Part shown: positions 58,901 to 64,000 of the stretch, piece after piece
Layout: every line of letters begins with the position of its first letter
Position numbering within the stretch: position 1 is the stretch's first letter
From: Solen grandis
Lineage: Eukaryota > Mollusca > Bivalvia > Adapedonta > Solenidae
Assembly (NCBI GenBank): GCA_021229015.1
Contig: CM037781.1
Span: forward strand, 40,097,190 to 40,161,189
Reading direction: 5' to 3'
Length of the DNA stretch: 64,000 nt
The notes under the pieces: model-generated
Told to the model about the DNA's origin: nothing
Databases searched by the model: none
The model's input: the letters and a program-made list of their open reading frames with translations, nothing else
Position numbers and translations under genes: made by a program

Positions 58901-59763
58901 TCTAGATGTCATATCTTGATGTAGTAGTATATTAATAATTTATAATATCTAGATGTGGTATCTAGATGTCATATCTTGATGTAGTAGTATATTGATAATT
59001 TATAATATCTAGATGTGGTATCTAGATGTCATATCTTGATGTAGTAGTATATTAATAATTTATAATATCTAGATGTGATATCTAGATGTCATATCTTGAT
59101 GTAGTAGTATATTAATAATTTATAATATCTAGATGTGGTATCTAGATGTGGTATCCTAGATGTGTATCTAGATGTGGTATTTAAATGTCATATTTAGATG
59201 TCATATCTTGGTGTAGTAGTTTATTGATAATTTATATCTAGATGTGGTATTTAGATATTATATCTAGATGTGGTGTCTAGATGTTACTACATATTGTATT
59301 ACTGTATTAGGTAAGAAATGGTTTGCCCAATGCAAATTTGAGCCCCTGTGATCTAGATGTGGTATTTAGATGTGGTATTTAGATGCGGTATCTAGATGTG
59401 GTATCTAGATGTTGTATCTTGATTCGGGCTATAGATATAGTGTATCTTGATTTGGGATATAGATATAGTGTATCTTGATTTGGGTCCTGGATATAAGGCT
59501 ATAATGGTGCTTCACTGAGTACAGGAATATGTATGAAAGAGTAAATAACCCTATTTGCTGACATGATGAACTGGCATATCTAATCATTGATGTTTATATT
59601 ATAATTAATAAGTGTGTGCTCTGTGTATTTACAGTATCGTGTTTGCAGACATGTGTGGTTTCACTCAGTTGTCCTCCCAGTGCACTGCCCAGGAGTTGGT
59701 CCAGCTGCTTAATGAAATATTTGCCCGATTTGATTGCCTGGCAGCTGATAACCACTGTCTGCG
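27701..59763 (+). CDS. Adenylyl cyclase of the ADCY5/ADCY6 type, 5' part (4 exons)
   Basis: Membrane adenylyl cyclases convert ATP to cAMP at the plasma membrane under G-protein control; the vertebrate ADCY5/6 class is also inhibited by calcium. Four exons (27701-28959, 39023-39172, 50038-50159, 59635-59763) join in frame through GT-AG introns of about 10.1, 10.9 and 9.5 kb. The joined protein has a basic N-terminus, [11 protein letters not shown] before helix 1, six predicted helices ending [13 protein letters not shown] and [20 protein letters not shown], then [32 protein letters not shown] and [20 protein letters not shown]. These match ADCY5/6 better than ADCY1, 2, 3, 8 or 9 by memory comparison. 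The first catalytic metal aspartate (FAD) is present; the usual isoleucine after it is methionine. The rest of C1, the second membrane cassette and C2 lie beyond 64000. Oddities: a frame break in exon 1 and donor-bearing repeats after exons 2-4. Confidence 0.93.
27752..28060 (+). repeat. Coding 27-bp minisatellite in adenylyl cyclase exon 1
   Basis: Units of 27 bp such as GGGGAAGTGATCCGGGCACC encode 9-residue repeats ([27 protein letters not shown] and others). Unit length is a multiple of three, so copy changes keep the frame inside the array. Confidence 0.85.
29080..29725. repeat. 47-bp minisatellite in cyclase intron 1
   Basis: About 14 units with ACCAAGTCTAGATACATTTA and AGCTGCATTATAAACCTGTA. 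The array starts about 120 bases after the exon 1 donor. Confidence 0.93.
29726..30287 (+). other. Cyclase intron 1, no feature
   Basis: Unstructured AT-rich intron sequence between the 47-bp array and a MITE. Confidence 0.5.
30288..30521 (+). mobile_element. piggyBac-like MITE, copy 2
   Basis: CCCTTTCCCTCATA...TATGAGGGAAAGGG ends between TTAA duplications. The internal palindrome of AACAACATAAAACCAGATCA and GCCTGCGAGTAACTTGCAGG type forms a long hairpin. Confidence 0.88.
30780..31100 (-). repeat. tRNA-derived SINE, family 3
   Basis: Minus strand: box A-like AACTCAGTGGAAGAG and box B-like GGGATTTGAATCCC, then a body with GGTTCTACCCTGGAACC. A second copy is at 56180-56490. Confidence 0.8.
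31101..31440 (+). repeat. Remnant of a tandem-unit element with GGTGAGC end
   Basis: Two diverged units (ATAATCTCTCAGTCATGTTT; ACAATATCTCAGTGGAGTTT) are followed by TCTCAGGTGAGCAACTTAAG and GGCTATCATGGCTCTC, resembling the hairpin end of the 679-1571 element in inverse. Confidence 0.5.
31441..32310 (+). other. Cyclase intron 1, no feature
   Basis: AT-rich intron sequence without recognised repeats or exons. Confidence 0.45.
32800..33395. repeat. Minisatellite, 22-30-bp unit
   Basis: More than 20 irregular units of GGTCAGGCTTATATGAATAG, with variants that insert GTGTCAGGTCAGG. Confidence 0.93.
34058..34108. repeat. AT-rich hairpin
   Basis: ATATCACTATATATAATATA pairs with TATATTATATATAGTGATAT across a few bases, a near-perfect palindrome of about 46 bp. 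Confidence 0.85.
34197..34375. repeat. 42-bp minisatellite, four units
   Basis: Units of 42 bp with TGTATTTGTAGTCTTGGTTA and TTTGATGTGCCAGG. The open frame over it is a by-product of a unit length divisible by three. Confidence 0.9.
34376..35150 (+). other. Cyclase intron 1, no feature
   Basis: One short doublet (TAGGACCCAGGTCTCCAAC / TAGGACCCTGAGGTCTCCAA at 34379-34460); otherwise unstructured. Confidence 0.45.
35154..35377 (+). mobile_element. piggyBac-like MITE, copy 3
   Basis: TTAA-flanked; the left end is intact and the right end degenerated (TATGAGGGAAATAA). Same orientation as copy 2, with a shortened hairpin loop. Confidence 0.85.
35870..36160 (+). repeat. Dispersed repeat with conserved reading frame, copy 1
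   Basis: Homologous to the inverse of 57090-57420. Both copies keep a frame reading SGNRVA.VE.KN and ARWW..GE.QKRPT. No complete ORF; origin unknown. Confidence 0.7.
36205..36462 (-). repeat. tRNA-derived SINE, family 1
   Basis: CAGCTAATTACAGGTGGAGG, GCCAGCTGGAAGGCTTCCTC, box B inverse GGGATTTGAACCCATG and CTCTCGGTCATGGAGGCC at the head; preceded by GACTTGACT of the tail. Confidence 0.9.
36470..37480 (+). other. Cyclase intron 1, no feature
   Basis: AT-rich. A fragment of the CATGAATATTCATG dispersed repeat lies at about 37320-37375. Confidence 0.45.
37560..37745 (-). repeat. tRNA-like SINE
   Basis: Minus strand: GCGCTCCCTCTTCAAGTGAG then GGTCCCGGGTTCAAGTCCTG, a box B-like segment, followed by a non-tRNA body. 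Confidence 0.55.
38790..38850 (+). mobile_element. Fragment of the GTGTCACCTGCTG repeat family
   Basis: GTCACGCTTCAGCAGGTTAC and CAGTGAACACTCTTGTTA correspond to the right half of the copy at 44098-44223. Confidence 0.5.
39023..39172 (+). CDS. Adenylyl cyclase exon 2
   Basis: A 150-nt phase 0/0 exon encoding [20 protein letters not shown] (helix 6) and then [20 protein letters not shown] and [10 protein letters not shown], the linker into the C1 domain. Acceptor TATTTTACAG|, donor GAGCAG|GTAGGA. The last 16 exon bases and the donor are the seed of the 40-bp array that follows. Confidence 0.94.
39157..39640 (+). repeat. 40-bp array made from the end of cyclase exon 2 plus its splice donor
   Basis: The last 16 exon bases (GGAAAATCAGGAGCAG), the donor and about 24 intron bases repeat with a 40-bp period (one unit is 46). 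The GT dinucleotides fall at 39173, 39213, 39259, 39299, 39339, 39379, 39419, 39459, 39499, 39539, 39579 and 39619. The native donor reads CAG|GTAGGA, while most later units read CAG|GTAAGA, closer to consensus. Reading on from exon 2 reaches an in-frame TAG at 39233. Confidence 0.95.
39969..41316. mobile_element. 1,348-bp TTAA-flanked element with perfect 42-bp inverted ends
   Basis: Starts GGTAGCGACATTGGGTAATA; the exact inverse of the first 42 bases ends the element at 41316. TTAA lies directly outside both ends. The interior has no recognisable transposase, so it looks non-autonomous. A diverged third end of the same type is at 42211-42240, again followed by TTAA. Confidence 0.88.
42211..42244. 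repeat. Extra inverted end related to the 39969-41316 element
   Basis: CCATTACCCAGTGTCGCTAC followed by CTTAA matches the right end of the upstream element with two or more changes. It may mark an older outer element (39969-42240) or a solo end. Confidence 0.7.
42598..42722 (+). repeat. GTGAGTTTCGAGT tandem array, left arm
   Basis: Five or six units of about 20-25 bp such as AAAGTGAGTTTCGAGT. The inverse of the array at 43400-43565. Confidence 0.85.
43400..43565 (-). repeat. ACTCGAAACTCAC tandem array, right arm
   Basis: Seven or so units such as TTGACTCGAAACTCACTTTT, complementary to the left arm about 700 bases upstream. A transcript could fold into a long imperfect hairpin. Confidence 0.85.
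44098..44223 (+). mobile_element. MITE-like repeat, GTGTCACCTGCTG family
   Basis: TGTGTCACCTGCTGTAAGCA at the left and CTTCAGCAGGTGACACACAT at the right are inverse repeats; the end reads GAACACTCTTGTT. About 125 bp, non-coding. Confidence 0.75.
44224..44970 (+). other. Cyclase intron 2, no feature
   Basis: AT-rich intron sequence with no repeat or exon recognised. Confidence 0.45.
44975..45150. repeat. About 28-bp minisatellite
   Basis: Six units of CATGTACAGTGACCATGTAC plus AATTTAT variants. Confidence 0.9.
45292..45534 (-). mobile_element. piggyBac-like MITE, copy 4
   Basis: Intact CCCTTTCCCTCATA ends and TTAA on both sides; 243 bp. Internal GCGAACAGCATAAAACCTGA pairs with its inverse beyond a GCGAGTTACTCGC centre. 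Confidence 0.9.
45540..46985 (+). other. Cyclase intron 2, no feature
   Basis: AT-rich intron with a long pyrimidine tract at 45607-45637. No exon or transposon ends recognised. Confidence 0.45.
46988..47300 (+). repeat. tRNA-derived SINE, family 2 (best copy)
   Basis: Head with box A-like GTGGCCGTGTGGTTAGAGCG and box B-like GGGTTTGATACCC, then TTCCAGGACTGGTTGGCCAG, GGTGTGGTATCATGTCACTT and an AATAAATAAACAAG tail. Three inverse copies lie in MED24 introns. Confidence 0.88.
47930..48240. repeat. Diverged tandem-unit element fragment
   Basis: Two related units contain ATGGTTGATAATGAACCAGT and ATGGCTGATATCAAACGTAT with following ATTATC/TTATGGCGCTTGA blocks, similar in plan to 31101-31440. Low certainty. 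Confidence 0.35.
48560..49203 (-). mobile_element. Tandem-unit element with the same hairpin end as 679-1571
   Basis: Two units with a 297-bp period (CTCCTCTGAAACCGCTGGAC at 48645; CTCCTCTGAAACCACTGGAC at 48942). It ends CAGGTGAGCGATCCAGGGCC then TCTATGGCACTCTTGTT, the inverse of the start of the 679-1571 element, although the internal units are unrelated. Confidence 0.75.
49204..50037 (+). other. End of cyclase intron 2, no feature
   Basis: AT-rich, finishing with the T-rich tract and acceptor of exon 3. Confidence 0.5.
50038..50159 (+). CDS. Adenylyl cyclase exon 3
   Basis: A 122-nt exon encoding [40 protein letters not shown] and the first two bases of a serine codon. This is the start of the C1a catalytic domain. 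Acceptor TTTTTTACAG|, donor GTCAG|GTAATT, phase 2. A degenerate tandem array begins directly after the donor. Confidence 0.95.
50160..50450 (+). repeat. GTAAG-rich degenerate array directly after the exon 3 donor
   Basis: Units of about 18-19 bp of the form CATTTTGTAAGTTTTATC, plus a 61-bp higher unit (TCTACACAATACTTTACC), fill the first 290 bases of the intron. Most carry GTAAGT or GTAAGC, better +1 to +6 matches than the native GTAATT. Confidence 0.88.
50820..51000. repeat. Three 60-61-bp tandem units
   Basis: AATAATTTTTGGAACACAT, ATCTCAATAACATGAAGGTC and AAGTTCGATTTTG repeat three times almost unchanged. Confidence 0.93.
51415..51545. repeat. Dispersed repeat, copy 2
   Basis: Matches 26440-26545 (TTCTAGAAAACATGAGGTCT, GTGGGGATTAATATTCTTGG, AATGATTTTACAGTA). 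Confidence 0.7.
51546..53380 (+). other. Cyclase intron 3, no gene
   Basis: Apart from a doublet at 51950-52025 (TTTGATCCCTTTTATAGCAG / TTTGATCCCTTTAATAGAAG) I see no structure. Confidence 0.45.
53385..53610. repeat. 72-bp minisatellite, three units
   Basis: GGTTCACCCGTTTTGGGGGG, TTTCTCATGTAGAAACCTCC and AGACAAACCTGTCTTGTTGT repeat three times. Confidence 0.92.
54115..54348 (-). mobile_element. piggyBac-like MITE, copy 5
   Basis: Intact ends and TTAA on both sides, 234 bp, same orientation as copies 1 and 4, full internal hairpin. Confidence 0.9.
54353..55300 (+). other. Cyclase intron 3, no feature
   Basis: AT-rich intron. The 79-codon frame at 54666-54905 has no recognisable domain. Confidence 0.45.
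55310..55560 (+). repeat. tRNA-derived SINE, family 4
   Basis: Head with GGATAGTGTAGTGGTTACAC (box A) and CAGGTTCGATTCCTGG (box B), then TTTTCTCCGGGGTTCTCTGG and TTTCCTCCCAC, ending in an AAATAAATAAAG tail. Confidence 0.85.
55880..56090 (+). repeat. tRNA-derived SINE, family 1, head-truncated
   Basis: Starts at GCGTGGGTTCAAATCCCGGC (box B), then GAAGCCTTCCAGCTGGCTTT and GTAGGTCGGTGGTTCTACCC; the tail is AAGTAGTCAAGTCAAGTC. Confidence 0.9.
56180..56490 (-). repeat. tRNA-derived SINE, family 3
   Basis: Same body as 30780-31100 (GATACCCTATCTCATTTTAG, GACCCCTTGGTTCTTTTA, GGTAGAACCAGTACTGAGTA). The tRNA-like head has partly lost box B. Confidence 0.8.
56491..57050 (+). other. Cyclase intron 3, no feature
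   Basis: AT-rich; the two frames of about 75 codons here are T-rich hydrophobic chance translations. Confidence 0.45.
57090..57420 (-). repeat. Dispersed repeat with conserved reading frame, copy 2
   Basis: Minus strand reads [15 protein letters not shown] and [14 protein letters not shown], aligned with the plus-strand frame at 35890-36010. It is interrupted by a 14-base G run at 57232-57245. Confidence 0.7.
57610..59310. repeat. 60-bp minisatellite upstream of cyclase exon 4
   Basis: About 25-28 units, exactly 60 bp in the later part: GATGTAGTAGTATATTGATA, ATTTATAATATCTAGATGTG, GTATCTAGATGTCATATCTT. The left part mixes sub-units of about 10-12 bp (GTATCTAGATGT), suggesting growth from a shorter word. 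Weaker relics continue to about 59480. Confidence 0.96.
59635..59763 (+). CDS. Adenylyl cyclase exon 4
   Basis: A 129-nt exon that completes the split serine and encodes [40 protein letters not shown] and CL plus two bases of an arginine codon. It carries the first metal-binding aspartate of C1. Acceptor TATTTACAG|, donor CTGCG|GTAGGT. The next exon should open with the RIKILGDCYYC block; it was not seen before 64000. Confidence 0.94.
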
Positions 59764-60090
59764 GTAGGTTCATCCGATACTTATACTGACATTTTTGCCT
59801 GATTTGATTGCCTGGCAGCCAATAACCACTGTCTGCGGTAGGTTCATCCGATACTTATACTGACATTTTTGCCTGATTTGATTGCCTGGCAGCCAATAAC
59901 ATCTGCCTGCGGTAAAATCATCAAATACTTTAACTGTTATTTTTGCCTAATTTGATTGCCTGGCAGCCAATAACCACTGCCTGCAGTAGGTTCATCAAAT
60001 ACTTTAACTGACATATTTGCCTGATATTGCCTGGCAGCCAATAACCACTGCCTGCCGTAGGTTCATCCAATACTTTTACTGACATTTTTG
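59725..60090 (+). repeat. 74-bp array made from the end of cyclase exon 4 plus its splice donor
   Basis: Five units, counting the exon itself, of GATTTGATTGCCTGGCAGCC, AATAACCACTGTCTGCG and GTAGGTTCATCCGATACTTA. The GTs fall at 59764, 59838, 59912, 59986 and 60057 (steps 74, 74, 74, 71). None of the extra copies has an acceptor. The first bases after exon 4 give an in-frame TAG (59765-59767). Confidence 0.95.
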
Positions 60091-60275
60091 CATTTCTGTT
60101 TTTTGTTGTTTTTTTTTGGCTTTATGTATCATTTTATTATTAATTTGAAACAGCAATATCTTGCAAAAAATGAGAGCATTTTGCTTTCTACACAGGTATG
60201 TGGTAATCATCTTATTGATAGTATTACACACACAGCTTCCATAGATTTAGTGTTAATATTAGATGGCAAGAATTT

Positions 60276-60459
60276 AACAAGAGGGCCATGATGGCCCTGA
60301 ATCGCTCACCTGATTATAAATGAGCAGCATATGTTGGATTTTTCATATTGACCTACTTTTTGACCCCACATGACCCACTTTTGAACTTGTCCCAAGATTT
60401 TATGGAAACAGACATTCTGACCAAGTTTCATGAAGATATGGTCAAAAATGTGGCCTCTA
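60276..60459 (+). mobile_element. Tandem-unit element with hairpin start, left part
   Basis: AACAAGAGGGCCATGATGGC start, GCTCACCTGAT, then one unit of the 140-bp type (TTTGACCCCACATGACCCAC). It is interrupted at 60459 by the TA-flanked insertion and resumes at 63745. Confidence 0.8.
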
Positions 60460-62703
60460 CTGGTATGCGAGCAGTATCCGTGATTTTTTAGCGGTTTTAT
60501 TTCATTTCTGCTGTAAATGTGTTAAACGAATAAAAATAGTTTGCAAATATAAACAGGTAGGTTCGATGTCCATTTGACACAAACATATCGAATTCTTACG
60601 TCACTCGTGTACTAAGAGGCAGAGGCCCCAAAAGGGGCATTCCATGTTGCTATTTTGGATGGCAGCTGAAGCAGTATCCGTGATTTTCTTTTTTGATGTC
60701 ATCGCGCATATATTTTGTCGGTTTTATTTAAATTTTCATATTAATGATACTCTTTTAAGACTTATAGTTTTATCTAACCAGTTAAGATAAAAATATTATT
60801 TTTATTACGATCATTTAAATAATCTAAATCAAGTGGTAGGCCTGCCGGCAGACAGAATCCTTCGATAGGCTATTTGAAATCAATGATTATTTATTTCTTT
60901 TCTTATACATTTGTTTTATTATTATTATTATTATCATATAGATCTATTTGTATTACCTATAACATGAAAAACACATGTGAACCAATTATTTTCAGATTTT
61001 TTTTTTCAATCAAAATGATCGTAGATCGAGGCACTGTTTTACAGGAGAGAATAATGGGGATCAAATGAAAAAAGGCACACGCTTTCTGGTGGAGGCGTGA
61101 GAAAATTCATCTATTTCTTTTTTTTTTATTTCTATAGTTAACTGTGAAGATAATTATATATCAGGAATTTTTCACGAAGAGAACACAAGAATTTTCAAAT
61201 ACATTTACGCTGAAACAGATTCAGCTGACAACCATGCAGACAGGAATAAAAGTTTGGTTGATCAGAGATTTATTTTGACCTGTTCATCATGAAGTTGTAC
61301 AAACATTATCAGCTACTTTTCAAATATTTAAGCTACATAGCACGAAGCCACAATATATAAATCTAGGTATTTACATCTCTAATTAAAAGATCGGGTTCGG
61401 AGGTAAAATTAAATGAATAGGGCCGTTGCTTTATAGTGGAAACCACGACTCGTTAAGGTATTCGGCCGCTTATGGCTTTACATACATATCATTACGATTA
61501 AATTAAATTTGGTTGTATCCACCACCATAGCATCTAGTCAGTTATGGCAAATTATAGAGATCGTAACCTATTTTTTTTACATCCCTTAACCAAGAAAATG
61601 TTTATCTTTCCAAAGTCAATATTTCGTAATGTTTTAATGTTGATTTTTGCATATCCCCTATTGGTTTGTATCAGCAACCATATTACATTGATGTTCTTGA
61701 ACATTTTTTTCTACCAACTTGAATAAATTTACGTCATTTATGAAGTAAGACCGATGGACAGAAAAAATCAAGCCTGTAATGCAAAGTAAAGTCAAGTTAA
61801 ACAAATCCTAAGTGGCAAAGAGCGTACTTACGCTTGTCTGAATTTTATTTGTAAATCATATTAATATCAGTCTTACAAACACTTCGGAAAACACATAAAT
61901 AATGTAATAAATCTATTTGTGTTGCGTTGTTGTTTTACCGTATTAACAGAAACTTAAATTACGGTTGGTTAAACTAGGACATCGAAGCTACGTGCGCACG
62001 CGACGTTTACAAATACATTTAAACATCCCGTTATACAGAATTAAACACTGACGGATATATACTCTGATGCAAAGATGCTCTTTATGGCAGAAAAAAAATC
62101 ATGAACAAAACAACAACAACAAACAGCGATCATGGTTTAAATTTCGTGATATTTTAATGTTCCCGTCCATCAGTGCAAACTGCCAGTCTAAAACCAGATG
62201 GTTGCCGAATCGATAATTGACATGTTCCTTGTTGGTTAAAAACGTAATTTCGGCGGTCAGCACATTTTCTTCTTAATTCACTTAATTAAATGTATTATAT
62301 ACTAGATGGTGTGAGTATGGCTAATAGAGTCGAAAAATACTACTACTAATACGAACTACTACTCTGAAAACTGTGTTTGTAACGTGTATAACTGGTACAA
62401 GTTTATAAGGCATGACCAGCAGGTATCAACTTATAACATATGAATATTTCACCACATTACCTAAACAAAAGTCAACACGTTTGTTTCTTTTCACAAGTTT
62501 TATTGTATACCACTGAAAATTTCTTTTCTTCTACCATTCCAGTTACATGTACTTACTGCTTTGAAAAATATTTGCGTCCGTTTCCTTGTAAATTCAAATA
62601 AATGAAACTGAACCTTAAATATCAAAACTTAATTCTGTCAAAGAAGTATTTTTTTTATTATTAATTCATGGTTGGAAAGTTTGATACGTTTTCACAGGGT
62701 GTC

Positions 62704-62744
<41 letters not shown>

Positions 62745-63744
62745 CATGAGGAGACCCTGGTTTCCATCACTCATTGTATAATTAAAGTAAACAATATTGT
62801 GTTCCATGGCATGCCATTATTCGATTTGTATATAAATATTTTTTATTCAAAAATATTCTTTTCAAACTCTGAAAAACTAATACTGATAAAAATATTCCAA
62901 TTATTAAAAAAGAACTAAAAAGTATACGACAACACGTGATTGGAAGAAGTCATCATTTACAAATACGTTTCCCACTGTCTAAAGATGTACATGTATCTGT
63001 TTTCTGTCTACGACATTTATTGTCTAAACTTGACTTTTTTTCAATTTAGATCTAGATCTAGGATCAGATATTAAATTCCTTGTCGACATCATTAGAATAT
63101 CAAGAAAAAAAGTAAAAACATCAATCCGGAATATGAATGGATACATCAGTCACCCGTGTGGTAATAAATGGCCGGTCTGAAAAGGGGGAAAAAGTACATA
63201 GTATAAACTTAAAAATTGAACTGATTTTTTTTCTTTTATGTTTTTATGTAATTAATACCCCCGTTGTGGACCCCACCACTGTTTAAGAAAGACAACTGCT
63301 GTAAATTGTTTATTATTTCCCTTTTAAAATACTTAAGAAGCGGACGATGCAGTCTGTGACATGATTTTCTGAAATTGAAGTTATAGATATATTGTAAAAG
63401 TGTTGAAATTGTTGTTTAAAATGACTTATATGGATAATTATTTCCTTATGATATAAATACCAATACAAGACCAATTTATCTTAAAATAACAATGAGAACG
63501 CACGCGCACTAGCTGTCGCACGCGCTGATCCCTCGCGACATGGGCATCTGTATTTTCACTTTACTGATACATAATCGATTGTAATTTCATTAATACTCAC
63601 CCTTTCTTGCTAAAATTAGGTTTCCACACTGATATTATGACGAACTTTGAGTAAGTGGAACTTTTTCCAAAATAACGTTATATTTGACGATATAATAAGC
63701 AAATCACGGATACTACTCGTTCACGGATACTGCTCGCATACCAG
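60460..63744. mobile_element. 3,285-bp TA-flanked DNA transposon nested in the tandem-unit element
   Basis: Left end CTGGTATGCGAGCAGTATCC and right end GGATACTGCTCGCATACCAG are exact inverses. TA stands directly outside both (CCTCTA| and |TAGAGTG), and joining the flanks restores the CCTCTAGAGTG motif of other units. Sub-terminal repeats of GCAGTATCCGTGATTTT occur inside both ends. No transposase was recognised; the longest frames are about 65 codons. Probably non-autonomous, or an autonomous copy too decayed to see. Confidence 0.9.
62707..62743. repeat. (TA)n microsatellite
   Basis: About 18 TA units inside the nested transposon. Confidence 0.95.
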
Positions 63745-64000
63745 TAGAGTGTTAACAAGGTTTTTCTAAGATTTGACCTCATGACCTACTTTTTGACCCC
63801 ACATGATCAAATTTTGAACTTGTCCAATATTTTATGGAAACAAACATTCTGACCAAGTTTCATAAAGATTGGGCCAAAAATGTGGCCTCTAGAGTGTTAA
63901 CAAGGTTTTTCTAAGATTTGACCTCATGACCTACTTTTTGACCCCACATGACCCAATTTGAATCTGTCCAAGATTTTATAAGACAAACATTCTGATCAAC
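63745..64000 (+). mobile_element. Tandem-unit element, right part (continues past window)
   Basis: Two further 140-bp-type units (AAGGTTTTTCTAAGATTTGA, TGACCTACTTTTTGACCCCA) continue from the interrupted left part; the terminal hairpin is not reached. Confidence 0.85.

Noticed and set aside
59768..60070. Duplicated cyclase exons 4b-4e as mutually exclusive exons
   Set aside because: The copies contain only the exon's 3' part and a donor; none has an acceptor or the catalytic FAD segment.

Overview
This is a eukaryotic nuclear window, AT-rich, with small exons, kilobase-scale introns, tRNA-derived SINEs, MITEs and many minisatellites. The repeat types look like those of bivalve molluscs, probably a heterodont clam; that assignment is an inference from general familiarity, not a database match. 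No prokaryotic, viral or organellar genes were seen. Exactly 100 Ns at 13901-14000 mark a scaffold gap that abuts a long minisatellite.

Two host genes are recognisable. On the minus strand, about 2.8-12.1 kb, nine consecutive exons encode the middle of MED24, a Mediator tail subunit. All splice phases agree. The 3' end lies beyond the left edge. The N-terminal exons were not found between exon 11930-12089 and the next gene, so they may be in or beyond the gap. On the plus strand, 27.7-59.8 kb, four exons with phase-matched GT-AG introns of about 10 kb encode the N-terminus, the first six-helix membrane cassette and the start of the C1 catalytic domain of an ADCY5/ADCY6-type adenylyl cyclase. 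The rest of that gene lies beyond 64 kb.

Other regions: 0-3.3 kb holds a tandem-repeat mobile element together with a nearby copy of its target that lacks the insertion. 12.6-13.9 kb is a 71-bp minisatellite ending at the gap. 14.4-15.9 kb is a decayed non-LTR retrotransposon. 16-27 kb is intergenic, with SINEs, a TA-flanked MITE and a composite ATC-rich minisatellite. Introns 1-3 of the cyclase hold five or more minisatellites and several transposon families. 60.3-64 kb is a tandem-repeat element split by a 3,285-bp TA-flanked transposon.

The most unusual observation is in the cyclase gene. Exons 2 and 4 are each followed by a tandem array whose unit contains the last bases of the exon plus its 5' splice site, giving 12 and 5 donor sites in a row. 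Exon 3 is followed directly by an array of GTAAG-containing units, and exon 1 carries a coding 27-bp minisatellite after which the open reading frame is shifted. This may be a slippage-prone locus, or arrays of competing splice donors. Other points worth checking are five TTAA-flanked piggyBac-like MITEs with a strong internal hairpin, a 1.35-kb TTAA-flanked element with perfect 42-bp inverted ends, and several long inverted repeats.
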